Part shown: piece by piece, positions 23,321-31,307 of the stretch | Numbering within the stretch: position 1 is the first letter of the stretch | How the letters are laid out: each line of letters opens with the position of its first letter | Assembly: GCF_004168285.1 (NCBI RefSeq) | Contig: NZ_SEWF01000012.1 | Coordinates: 103,252 to 167,251, forward strand | Length of the DNA: 64,000 nt | Reading direction: 5' to 3' | DNA from: Emticicia agri | GTDB lineage: Bacteria > Bacteroidota > Bacteroidia > Cytophagales > Spirosomataceae | The notes under the pieces: model-generated | Told to the model about the DNA's origin: nothing | Database searches by the model: none | What the model saw: only the letters and a program-made list of their open reading frames with translations | Program-made: the position numbers and the translations under genes

Positions 23321-24570
23321 GCTTCTACGAACGGATACCAATATGCCTGATATTCGGGATACCGAACCAGTTCATAATAGTTATCTGTAAACTGATTTGG
23401 TTTTTTATTAAATGTAAAGATAATTTCTGAGAAATTCTGGCTTTGTGCATACATCCACACCTCCCTGTCACGGCTGCGCTGCACTTTATTAGGTGGCCCC
23501 AGAATAATATAAACCATGCCTTTATCGGTCTTCCAGCCCTCTTTGAATGAAGTAAACAAACGGTTTGCTTCTTCAATTCTTCTATAATAGGTCTTGATAA
23601 TTTTCTTCGCCAAAGTCTGGTTACCGCCTGTAACTGCTAAAAAATAGCGGTCGAGGGCTTGTTTGGCATCAGGGTTTTCGTTTACCGTACGTGTTTCCTG
23701 ACTGGTACTCATATAAATAAGTGGTTTTACCAGTTTTTCAGGCATTGTAAACTTCGGAAAACGATTATCCACAATCAAGAATCCAAAGCCTGTGCTTGTG
23801 TTCAGGGTATCTTCAACGGCAAAATACAAACCTTCGTTCTGCAACTGGATTGGTGTGCCTGATTGTACTTTGACAATTTCCTCAACTTTCAGCGATTTAA
23901 TGGCCGGTCTGAGCGTAGTTGCCATAGGCGACTGAGCAGGGTCAAAATCGTTGGTATAGCGTATCAGGAACAAATCACGAACGTGGTTATCAATACTCCG
24001 AATCTGAAAAGAATCTTTCTTATTGATATAATTTCTGAAAAGCGGACGGGTAAAATCGCCCGCATACAAGCCGAATCTATCGCTTAAACGGGTAGCCGAA
24101 AAATCAACTACTAAATCGTTGTTAGACTTTTTGTTGGTTGCCAGTTCAAATATTTCAGTCAGTAACAAAGCCTTGCTGACGTTCTTGGGTCTTTGTACAT
24201 CAAATACAATCTCCAGTTTATCGTCTCTCAAAAAGAAATTCTGCTCTGTAAATTCAATCCGGTTAAAAGCCAGCCTGTCTCTCACGCCATAGTCCGACTG
24301 CAACAACCAACTCATGCGGAACGCATCTTTCATTTGTTGCATGGCCTTGTCTCTGCTCAGGTTCTCGACATCCAACTCCATAAAAATCTTTGCAGTAGAA
24401 GAATCTTTTACAATGTATCGACTCTTAATAGCCACTACCATAGGTTTGGCTACCACTTCCGGCGTATTTACAGCAGTTCGTATCTCACGTGGAGCTTTAG
24501 TGCTTGTTTTTTTATTGGTAGCACACCCGGTGAGGCCCAATATTAAAGCATATAAAAGGATTTTTCTCAT
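23293..24570 (-). CDS. GWxTD-domain lipoprotein
   Basis: The 425-residue lipoprotein has a lipobox LTGC (Cys at about residue 15). The defining GWxTD motif is present near the C-terminus (FKEGWKTDKGMVYIILGPP), followed by the YxxxR/W-type tail. Family members occur widely in Bacteroidota and related phyla and have no established function. ATG at 24570 puts the signal peptide at the N-terminus; an in-frame TTG at 24591 would add seven residues in front of it. rlmB follows with an overlap. Confidence 0.85.
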   Translation of the reverse strand: MRKILLYALILGLTGCATNKKTSTKAPREIRTAVNTPEVVAKPMVVAIKSRYIVKDSSTAKIFMELDVENLSRDKAMQQMKDAFRMSWLLQSDYGVRDRLAFNRIEFTEQNFFLRDDKLEIVFDVQRPKNVSKALLLTEIFELATNKKSNNDLVVDFSATRLSDRFGLYAGDFTRPLFRNYINKKDSFQIRSIDNHVRDLFLIRYTNDFDPAQSPMATTLRPAIKSLKVEEIVKVQSGTPIQLQNEGLYFAVEDTLNTSTGFGFLIVDNRFPKFTMPEKLVKPLIYMSTSQETRTVNENPDAKQALDRYFLAVTGGNQTLAKKIIKTYYRRIEEANRLFTSFKEGWKTDKGMVYIILGPPNKVQRSRDREVWMYAQSQNFSEIIFTFNKKPNQFTDNYYELVRYPEYQAYWYPFVEAWRTGNVME

Positions 24571-24915
24571 TATACCCGATTCTTGTTCCAAATGTAGAAA
24601 TTTTCTTTTTAATAAAACTATTTAATGAAGAAAAACAAAATCAGAACGAGGAAGAAAGATTTTTTATTGCGATTCGTGGCAAGTATTGTGTGAGAGTTGC
24701 AGGCTATTTAATAAATGCGAATGGAATTTTACTTTCTGACTATACAAAGGTATTGAAAAACCAACGCTTGGATGAAGTCAAGGGCGTGAGTAAGGTAGAA
24801 TATTATAATAATGTAATCTGCTTCAAGGTAAAACTAACCACAAACTACCCTCAAAAGGGTATTGCCGCTTCACCTGTTGGATTTGTAATTTTAATGCTGA
24901 TTAAACCTACAAACC
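24571..24915. other. Intergenic region with a start-less open frame
   Basis: A plus-strand frame stays open from about 24598 to 24968 without an ATG start (first GTG at 24690). The predicted peptide (LINANGILLSDYTKV ... ) has no recognisable domain, and its end overlaps the LytTR gene by 53 bp. It could be a decayed gene or chance; I do not call it a gene. Confidence 0.3.
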
Positions 24916-25209
24916 ATGAATACCGCCAAGCCTATATTGCCCAACGAAATTGTTTATTTAGAGGCTGACCAGAATTATAGCATTCTGCATCTCAAAAACG
25001 GCCATAAAAGTCTGTCCGCCTTTACACTTAAACACTACCACAACAAGCTCGGAATTAACCATTTCCTCAGAATACACCGCTCATTTCTCCTCAATCCTGA
25101 ATACATCAGCGATATTTACAAAGCAGGGGGAATATTTTTTATTAAAATGAGCAACGGAAAACACATACAAGTGTCCAGACGAAAAAAATTACTTGTGAAG
25201 AACTTATAG
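24916..25209 (+). CDS. Stand-alone LytTR DNA-binding protein
   Basis: The 97-residue protein consists only of a LytTR domain: EIVYLEADQNYSILHLKNG (strands 1-2), then the LSAFTLKHYHNKLGINHFLRIHRSFLLNP helix/loop with the characteristic F-x-R-x-H-R-S-x-L-x-N motif, and ending in VSRRKK. LytTR domains bind direct repeats in promoters. A receiver domain is absent, so regulation would have to come from a partner or from expression. Such orphan LytTR proteins are frequent in Cytophagales. Confidence 0.85.
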   Translation: MNTAKPILPNEIVYLEADQNYSILHLKNGHKSLSAFTLKHYHNKLGINHFLRIHRSFLLNPEYISDIYKAGGIFFIKMSNGKHIQVSRRKKLLVKNL

Positions 25210-25307
25210 GATAACACCTTGCAAATCTTGCATTTTAGTTCCTCTTTTATTTTGCATAATGCCATGTATTTCAATACATTTGTCTGTACTACAACCAAAC
25301 AAATTTC

Positions 25308-25724
25308 ATGGAAATAGCTGTACAATACGCACACGAAAAAGACCTCGACTGGCAGGAATTTAATGATACCCTTATTGCATCTTCTTTAGGCGAAAGACGA
25401 CCTGTGGACGATTTTGAGCGGATAAAAGCAATGGTTGAAAATGCCAATCTGATTATTACGGCAAGAATCAACAATAAACTGGTAGGTGTGGCAAGGTCAG
25501 TTACTGATTGGGTTTTCTGTACTTATTTATCTGATTTATTTGTTGATGAACAATATCAGAAATTAGGTATTGGTCGGGAATTGATTCGTCATACAAAAAT
25601 TGCCAGTCCACAGGCTAAATTAATTCTGCTTTCGGCACCTAAAGCCATTAATTACTATCCTCGTATCGGTATGACACATCATACGCACGCCTATACCTTA
25701 GATGACCCCAACGATTTAGTATAA
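25308..25724 (+). CDS. GNAT-family N-acetyltransferase
   Basis: The 138-residue protein shows the GNAT acetyl-CoA-binding signature LFVDEQYQKLGIGRELIRH (R/Q-x-x-G-x-G/A at about residues 83-95), preceded by the beta strand ITARINNKLVGVARSVTDW. The C-terminal PRIGMTHHTHAYTLDD matches the family's usual YxxxGF/M-type ending. The substrate is unknown. Codon use matches its neighbours. Confidence 0.85.
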   Translation: MEIAVQYAHEKDLDWQEFNDTLIASSLGERRPVDDFERIKAMVENANLIITARINNKLVGVARSVTDWVFCTYLSDLFVDEQYQKLGIGRELIRHTKIASPQAKLILLSAPKAINYYPRIGMTHHTHAYTLDDPNDLV

Positions 25725-25775
25725 GCATACATAAATAAATCCTTTCTGATGATATAAATACACCCGTTTCCGGCT

Positions 25776-25783
25776 TATATTTG
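25776..25783 (+). promoter_or_regulatory. -7 box before the Gfo/Idh/MocA gene
   Basis: TATATTTG lies 47 bp before the ATG at 25830. The -33 region is unclear. Confidence 0.35.
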
Positions 25784-25829
25784 GTAATCTATTCAATATA
25801 TATTTACCTGTCATTCAACCTTATTTACT

Positions 25830-27116
25830 ATGACCACCCGTAGAAATTTTATTAAAACAACCGGAACACTGGCCGCTTTTTCTATTGTACCAAGAAATGT
25901 ATTAGGCAGAGGATTTTTAGCACCAAGCGATGTAATTAATGTTGGTTTTATTGGTTTAGGCCGCCAGGCTCGTGGGCTTCAGGGGCGGTTTTTAGAAACC
26001 AAAGAAATTAACCTGCTTGCTGCCTGCGATGTGGACAAATCCAAATCTGACAGTTTTACACAAGATTTGTTTGTAAAAAATGCCAAACAGTTTTTGGGCG
26101 AAGAAAAAACACAGCCAAAGGTTTATGAAAACTATCTGGAATTATTAGATAGAAAAGATATTGATGCCGTAGTAATTGCCACGCCAGACCATTGGCACGC
26201 TTCTATAGCCATAAGAGCCGCAGAAAAAGGGAAAGACATCTATTTAGAAAAACCGCTTACTTTCACAGTAGCTGAAGGCAGAGCCTTGGTGAATGCCGTA
26301 AGAAAAAATAAAAGGGTATTACAAACAGGCAGCATGCAACGTTCGGCTGATGGTTTCAGAAGGGCCTGTGAGCTGGTAAGAAACGGATATATCGGAGAGA
26401 TTACCGAAGTGAGAGTAACCATAGGCGGCCCGCCTAAACCAGTAGATTTTCAACCCGAACCAGTACCTGCTACCATGAACTGGGATATGTGGCTGGGACC
26501 CAATCAACCACACCCTTATCACCATTTTCTGGCACCACGTCTGGAAGATACGTTCTGGGGCAAATGGCGTTATTATAAAGGTTTTGGTGGTGGCGATGTA
26601 ACCGATTGGGGTGCACACATGTTTGATATTGCCCAATGGGGCTTAGGTATGGACGAAAGTGGTCCGGTAGAACTATATCCTCCTACCTATCCCGAGGCAG
26701 ACCAGGGAATGGTTTTTAAATATGCTAATGGCGTAAAAATGATACATCATGATTTTGGCAAAGGCAACGCTGTTCAGTTCAGAGGCAAAGATGGTATCAT
26801 TGAAGTAAGCCGCTCGTTTCTGAATGTGCCTGACAAGCTAAAAGACGTGCAATTGAAAGAAACTGATATTAAACTGGTGTCTCCAGTTGGCGGCAATCAT
26901 TATAAAGACTTTTTAAACTCAATACGTACCCGACAAAAACCACTATGCGATGTAGAAATCGGGCATCGTACCTGTACCGTCTGCAATATTGCCAATATCG
27001 GGTATGAATTGCGTCGCCCTTTGAAATGGAATCCTGTTACAGAGAAATTTGACGATGCAGAAGCTAATAAAAAACTCAGCAGAAAAATGCGTGAGCCTTT
27101 TGGCGTGAAAGTGTAA
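25830..27116 (+). CDS. Gfo/Idh/MocA-family oxidoreductase, Tat-exported
   Basis: The 428-residue NAD(P)-dependent oxidoreductase begins with a twin-arginine-type signal (TTRRNFIKTTGTLAAF), so it is probably exported folded. The Rossmann start is NVGFIGLGRQARGL (GxGxxA type) and the hallmark EKP motif lies at 140-142 (YLEKPL). The C-terminal domain is rich in Trp/Gly (GGGDVTDWGAHMFDIAQWGL), as in the secreted glycoside-metabolising subgroup that is abundant in Bacteroidota. The substrate is probably a sugar or sugar derivative (inferred). It is a single-gene unit ended by a strong hairpin shared with the convergent gene. Confidence 0.88.
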   Translation: MTTRRNFIKTTGTLAAFSIVPRNVLGRGFLAPSDVINVGFIGLGRQARGLQGRFLETKEINLLAACDVDKSKSDSFTQDLFVKNAKQFLGEEKTQPKVYENYLELLDRKDIDAVVIATPDHWHASIAIRAAEKGKDIYLEKPLTFTVAEGRALVNAVRKNKRVLQTGSMQRSADGFRRACELVRNGYIGEITEVRVTIGGPPKPVDFQPEPVPATMNWDMWLGPNQPHPYHHFLAPRLEDTFWGKWRYYKGFGGGDVTDWGAHMFDIAQWGLGMDESGPVELYPPTYPEADQGMVFKYANGVKMIHHDFGKGNAVQFRGKDGIIEVSRSFLNVPDKLKDVQLKETDIKLVSPVGGNHYKDFLNSIRTRQKPLCDVEIGHRTCTVCNIANIGYELRRPLKWNPVTEKFDDAEANKKLSRKMREPFGVKV

Positions 27117-27127
27117 AACGTGTAAAA

Positions 27128-27174
27128 GAGATAAAAGAAATGCCTGTTCAAAAAACAGGCATTTCTTTTATCTC
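27128..27174. terminator. Strong bidirectional terminator
   Basis: A perfect 21-bp stem, 27128-27148 with 27154-27174, loop CAAAA. It lies between convergent genes and overlaps the 3' end of the DUF5723 gene. Confidence 0.85.
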
Positions 27175-28748
27175 ACTCTGCTCCAATTTCTGCGTTGTTT
27201 TCTTTTCTTGAAAATATCTCTGATGCCTTGCCCCCAGCCCTCTCTAATTTCAGAATAACAGGCATTAGGTGAGTCTGGCAGTTTGCGGTGAATAGGTACA
27301 AAAAGCCCGAAATAGGCATTCAATCCTTTCGGATTACCTATATTCAAAAGTCCTGGTAAATTATCAGTCCCTAAAAACAATGGACCCGCTCTGCCTGCCA
27401 GTCCCATTGTCAGATTCCGGTACCCATTCTGTAAAGCAAGCGGCACAGATACCTCTAACCATTTCGACTCCCAACGGGGAATAAAAGCAATCATAGAGGG
27501 CTGATTCATGCCAATTGATTTGGTACCTCTGATACTCTGAATCCAGGTAGCATTCAGGTATATTCTTTCCGAAAACGCATAATCAAAAGTAGTGGCAATT
27601 ACGGCTGGCAGCGGCACGTTAAACTGATGTCGGTAATTAATGTCTGTCCAGCCAAAAGCAGTATTCATCTGATTATAAAGTTTATCAGGCGAATCTATTT
27701 TATTAAAAGTACCGGGACTTATCAGCACATTCGATTCAGCCACATCTGTCTGATAAACAAATGGTTCACTTTTATAGCGTATCTGGCCAAAATCAAGCAA
27801 TGCCATACTGAGCTTATATTGGTACTTGTTTTTAGTACCATCCATCATCAACCCATCTTTGACACGTATATCGTACTTATTATAATCAGGCCTATATTCA
27901 TACACAAAACCAATATCTAACCCATAGCCAATACCCGCAGGTGCATTGCCAAATAACCAGTTCGGGCTGAATCCGGCAATCTGTAATGCTCCGATTTTGG
28001 TCATGCCATAAGTTCCGACCGCATTTTCAAAGAAAAGATTCTGTTTTCTGGGTCGGTTCGCTATCTGGTCTATCGTAAAATCAACTTCTTGTCCAATATA
28101 ATGTAGGTTCAGAACAGCATTTACCCGTTTAACAGTTAAGCCTGCTTTCAGAAAATGTTCCTCCTGCTCTCTGATAACTTTCCCGACAGTCAGCCCCATT
28201 TCAGCATATCCATTCAGGTTTGCCGCAAAATGGTTATCATTCTGCGGAATACCATAGGTAGTTGGCAGAACTGTACCATTCACAAAAACACGGGCAACAG
28301 GGGTAGTAGTATTATTAAGATTGGCAATGAGCCGCCCACGGGTAGTAAGACCGATAGCCATTTTGGCTTTTTCAAGCGTAAACATGAGCGAAGGGCCTCT
28401 GATATCGGCTCCAAAAAATGCAGTAGAATTGGTATTGTCAAGCGATTCTTTGGTATAGCTGTTCCGATATAGAATACTCCCGTTATCGGCACGGTGTCTG
28501 GCCGCAACAGTATTGGTTACAAGCCCTAAAACAGAATAAGGGGCACCCCAGGCCGCATAATTATTGATAACATCGATATTGGCTCCGGCAAGATTAAGAA
28601 AAATTTTATAGCGGGAATCGGCTACGTTTGCCGGATTGGTATAAATACCATAGGTACCTCCATAATTACTCGGCGAAATACCCAGCCACTGTTGTGAATA
28701 GGTTTGCAAATGGATAAATACCAAAAAAAAGCAAAAGGGTAGCCGCAT
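27168..28748 (-). CDS. DUF5723-family outer-membrane protein
   Basis: This 526-residue protein has a signal peptide (FCFFLVFIHLQTYSQ). The DUF5723 start is typical: WLGISPSNYGGTYGIYTNPANVADSRYK. The body is a series of amphipathic strands as in outer-membrane barrels of the FadL/PorV type. The function is unknown for the family. The C-terminal tail is basic (KKRKQRRNWSRVR), unusual for a barrel, and its last codons lie inside the bidirectional terminator. No operon partner is present on this strand. Confidence 0.8.
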   Translation of the reverse strand: MRLPFCFFLVFIHLQTYSQQWLGISPSNYGGTYGIYTNPANVADSRYKIFLNLAGANIDVINNYAAWGAPYSVLGLVTNTVAARHRADNGSILYRNSYTKESLDNTNSTAFFGADIRGPSLMFTLEKAKMAIGLTTRGRLIANLNNTTTPVARVFVNGTVLPTTYGIPQNDNHFAANLNGYAEMGLTVGKVIREQEEHFLKAGLTVKRVNAVLNLHYIGQEVDFTIDQIANRPRKQNLFFENAVGTYGMTKIGALQIAGFSPNWLFGNAPAGIGYGLDIGFVYEYRPDYNKYDIRVKDGLMMDGTKNKYQYKLSMALLDFGQIRYKSEPFVYQTDVAESNVLISPGTFNKIDSPDKLYNQMNTAFGWTDINYRHQFNVPLPAVIATTFDYAFSERIYLNATWIQSIRGTKSIGMNQPSMIAFIPRWESKWLEVSVPLALQNGYRNLTMGLAGRAGPLFLGTDNLPGLLNIGNPKGLNAYFGLFVPIHRKLPDSPNACYSEIREGWGQGIRDIFKKRKQRRNWSRVR

Positions 28749-28803
28749 CTATAATAGGATTATATTTCCTGAAACTGGATTCAATCAATAGCCATTTATC
28801 TAA

Positions 28804-28976
28804 GAAACTGTTTAAGTTAATCTTTTCCGTTCAAAATGATTCTTATTCGCAAATGCTGCGCCACCAAAATCCCGCGCGGCGTCCGCTCATTTAGCTCTGC
28901 TAAACTCCGGTTTTGTTGTCTTGCCTTTGCAAAAAATAATTCATTTTGATTCATAAAACTTAACTTAAACAGTTTC
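28804..28976. mobile_element. MITE-like element, copy 2
   Basis: This 173-bp element has perfect 17-bp terminal inverted repeats: GAAACTGTTTAAGTTAA (28804-28820) and TTAACTTAAACAGTTTC (28960-28976). TAA flanks it on both sides (28801-28803 and 28977-28979), fitting a 3-bp target duplication. A second inner inverted pair (TCAAAATGA near 28830 and TCATTTTGA near 28941) nests inside. The core 28866-28897 and 28898-28914 equals copy 1 (618-649 and 664-680). The gap 28749-29089 holds this element and otherwise nothing recognisable. Confidence 0.85.
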
Positions 28977-29089
28977 TAAAAGAACGACAAAAATAATTAT
29001 TTATATACAAAATCGGTAGAAGATTTTGAATTAATGATTGCTTATGATATTTTAGTCCATTAGTTTATCCTAAAACCAAAGAAACTTAT

Positions 29090-30520
29090 ATGACCTACGA
29101 CTTCAAAAACTACCAAACCGAGAGTTTTTTTGATGAGATGCTTACTGACGAAACTGCTGCAAGAGTAGGTAATCATTTTTTAAAAGAACGGATTGAAAAG
29201 CTTTCTATTGGTGAATTATTAATCAAACAAAAAGCCGCCGAACGGTCTATGATTTCGGCCGGGATTACTTTCAATGTATATTCAGAAGAAGGTGGAACCG
29301 AACGGATTATTCCTGTCGATATTATTCCGAGGGTGATTGACTCTTCAGAATGGAATCGTTTAGAGAAAGGCTTGCTTCAGCGTATTACCGCTCTGAACCT
29401 TTTTTTACAGGATATTTACAATGAACAGAAAATTCTGAAAGACAAAGTTATTCCCCGTGAAATCATTGAATCGAGCAAAGGCTTTCTGAAAGAATGTAAG
29501 GGACTCACCCCTCCTAAAAAAATCTGGATTCATATTACAGGTACCGACCTGATACGTGGAAATGACGGAGTTTTCAGGGTACTTGAAGATAACCTTCGCT
29601 GTCCGTCTGGTGTATCTTATATGCTCGAAAACCGTGAATTATCCAAACAGACTTTTCCCGATGTCCTTTCACAATCAAGTGTACGCTCCATTTCTGAATA
29701 CCCTGCCAAACTATTAGAGGTATTACGTTATATATCCGGTCGCCCAGACCCAACGGTGGTAGTTTTAACCCCTGGTATTTATAATTCAGCCTATTTTGAA
29801 CACTCTTATCTGGCACAACAAATGGGTGTTGAACTGGTAGATTACAGAGATTTGGTAGTATCAGGTGATTATGTAAAAATGCGGACAACGAAAGGCTTTA
29901 AAACTGTTGATGTAATTTACAGAAGAATTGATGATACGTTTATGGACCCCCTCACATTTAATCCTCACTCGCTGATAGGTATTCCGGGTCTGTTTGATGT
30001 ATATAGAAAAGGAAATATTGCGCGTGCCAACGCACCGGGTACGGGCGTGGCCGATGATAAAGTAGTGTATGCGTATGTACCAAGAATTATAAAGTATTAT
30101 TTAGGTGAAGAGGCCATTATTCCGAATGTGGATACCTATATCTGTGGAGAAGAGGGGTCAATGAAATATGTATTGGAAAACATTGCCGACTTAGTAGTAA
30201 AAGAAGCCAATGAAGCCGGAGGATATGGTATGCTGATTGGCCCTAAAGCCACCAAAAAAGAGCATGACCTGTTCAAGAAAAGAATTAAGGCTAATCCGAG
30301 AAACTATATTGCCCAACCTACTATCTCTTTATCACGTAGCCCTTGTGTATTAGAAGAAGGTCTGGAAGGTCGGCATGTGGATTTGCGCCCTTATATACTC
30401 TATGGCAATGGCATTCATGTAACACCCGGCGGGCTTACCCGTGTGGCTTTGCGTAAAGGTTCGTTAGTAGTTAATTCATCGCAGGGAGGTGGAAGCAAAG
30501 ATACCTGGGTGCTGTATTAA
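29090..30520 (+). CDS. Circularly permuted ATP-grasp protein (DUF404/DUF407 type)
   Basis: The 476-residue protein matches the circularly permuted type 2 ATP-grasp family: DVIPRVIDSSEWNRLEKGL, then LRCPSGVSYMLENR, VVLTPGIYNSAYFEH, and late KPxxGYGM/IG and ATP-binding segments (NEAGGYGMLIGPKA, RHVDLRPYILYG). Members are predicted peptide-bond- or amide-forming ligases, often next to an alpha-E protein and a transglutaminase. Those partners are not adjacent here. It is a monocistronic unit, about 100 bp before the DUF6580 gene. Confidence 0.85.
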   Translation: MTYDFKNYQTESFFDEMLTDETAARVGNHFLKERIEKLSIGELLIKQKAAERSMISAGITFNVYSEEGGTERIIPVDIIPRVIDSSEWNRLEKGLLQRITALNLFLQDIYNEQKILKDKVIPREIIESSKGFLKECKGLTPPKKIWIHITGTDLIRGNDGVFRVLEDNLRCPSGVSYMLENRELSKQTFPDVLSQSSVRSISEYPAKLLEVLRYISGRPDPTVVVLTPGIYNSAYFEHSYLAQQMGVELVDYRDLVVSGDYVKMRTTKGFKTVDVIYRRIDDTFMDPLTFNPHSLIGIPGLFDVYRKGNIARANAPGTGVADDKVVYAYVPRIIKYYLGEEAIIPNVDTYICGEEGSMKYVLENIADLVVKEANEAGGYGMLIGPKATKKEHDLFKKRIKANPRNYIAQPTISLSRSPCVLEEGLEGRHVDLRPYILYGNGIHVTPGGLTRVALRKGSLVVNSSQGGGSKDTWVLY

Positions 30521-30544
30521 GAAAACTGAAGGCATCATTTATTT

Positions 30545-30574
30545 TTGATTCTGCAATAAGGTTCGTATTTTTGC
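30545..30574 (+). promoter_or_regulatory. Consensus promoter of the DUF6580 gene
   Basis: TTG at 30545-30547, an 18-bp spacer and TATTTTTGC at 30566-30574 fully match the Bacteroidota consensus. Transcription would start about 30579-30581, within or just before the hairpin at 30576-30608. Confidence 0.6.
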
Positions 30575-30575
30575 G

Positions 30576-30608
30576 GTAACTTAGGCTGGTGCATCATCAG
30601 CCAGTTAC
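30576..30608 (+). promoter_or_regulatory. Structured 5' leader hairpin
   Basis: GTAACT (30576-30581) pairs with AGTTAC (30603-30608), and GGCTG (30584-30588) with CAGCC (30598-30602), leaving a 9-nt loop and a 2-nt bulge. It sits at the very 5' end of the predicted transcript, 17 bp before the DUF6580 start codon. It could be a regulatory RNA element or an operator dyad; it matches no riboswitch I know. Confidence 0.4.
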
Positions 30609-30625
30609 TGACACATCAATTTTAT

Positions 30626-31180
30626 ATGAATATTACTCGTTATTCGACAATTGCCGCCATTATTGTATTAGCTGCTTTGTCAAGATTTTTTCCGCATCCT
30701 TTCAATTTTACGCCTATGGCTGCCATAGCTTTATTTGGGGGTGCTTACTTCAGTAATCGCTGGCTGGCTTTTCTGGTTCCTTTTTCTGCCATGCTTATCA
30801 GCGATACCATGCACGAGCTACTAACAGGGCATGGGTTCCATTCAGGTATGCCTGTGGTTTATGGTTCATTTGCACTGGTTACATTAGTAGGCATTATGGT
30901 TCTGAAAAAAGTAAGCATATTGAAGGTAGTAAGTGCTGCAGTAGCAAGTTCGTTGATTTTCTTTTTAATCACCAATTTTGCTTTCTTATACCCTGAGGCT
31001 GCTGTGCCAAGCCCTTCATTAGGAAATTATCCGCATAACTGGACTGGTATCATAGCCTCGTATGAAGCAGGATTACCTTTTCTGAAAAATCAGATTTTAG
31101 GAGATTTATTTTATTCTGGCCTGTTATTTGGTAGCTTCTATCTGTTACAACGCCGCTTTGAAGTATTAAGAGTTGCCTGA
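30626..31180 (+). CDS. DUF6580-family membrane protein (putative transporter component)
   Basis: The 184-residue protein has about five membrane helices. The DUF6580 signature is clear: RFFPHPFNFTPMAAIALFGGAYF near the start and PSPSLGNYPHNWTGIIASYEAGLPFLKNQILGDLFYSG in the last third. The topology resembles the S component of ECF-type vitamin transporters, and the family is described as putative transport protein; the substrate is unknown. It is transcribed alone from a consensus promoter with a structured leader and ends with a strong terminator. Confidence 0.8.
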   Translation: MNITRYSTIAAIIVLAALSRFFPHPFNFTPMAAIALFGGAYFSNRWLAFLVPFSAMLISDTMHELLTGHGFHSGMPVVYGSFALVTLVGIMVLKKVSILKVVSAAVASSLIFFLITNFAFLYPEAAVPSPSLGNYPHNWTGIIASYEAGLPFLKNQILGDLFYSGLLFGSFYLLQRRFEVLRVA

Positions 31181-31207
31181 GTATATTTTACTTACAATTT
31201 AATATTG

Positions 31208-31240
31208 AAAAAGAGGTTTTCCATTAGAAAACCTCTTTTT
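31208..31240 (+). terminator. Rho-independent terminator
   Basis: AAAAAGAGGTTTTC (31208-31221) pairs perfectly with GAAAACCTCTTTTT (31227-31240), loop ATTAG-like of 5 nt, with its own T-run. Confidence 0.85.
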
Positions 31241-31307
31241 CATATAAGGTTTATCTGTTAAGTTTTACAGCTAAAAAACTGCCGTTTCAATCATTTTTAA
31301 TCTAAAT

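Noticed and set aside
24690..24968. Open frame of 92 codons starting at GTG
   Set aside because: No ATG, no domain, overlaps the LytTR gene by 53 bp. Kept only as a remark in the gap entry.
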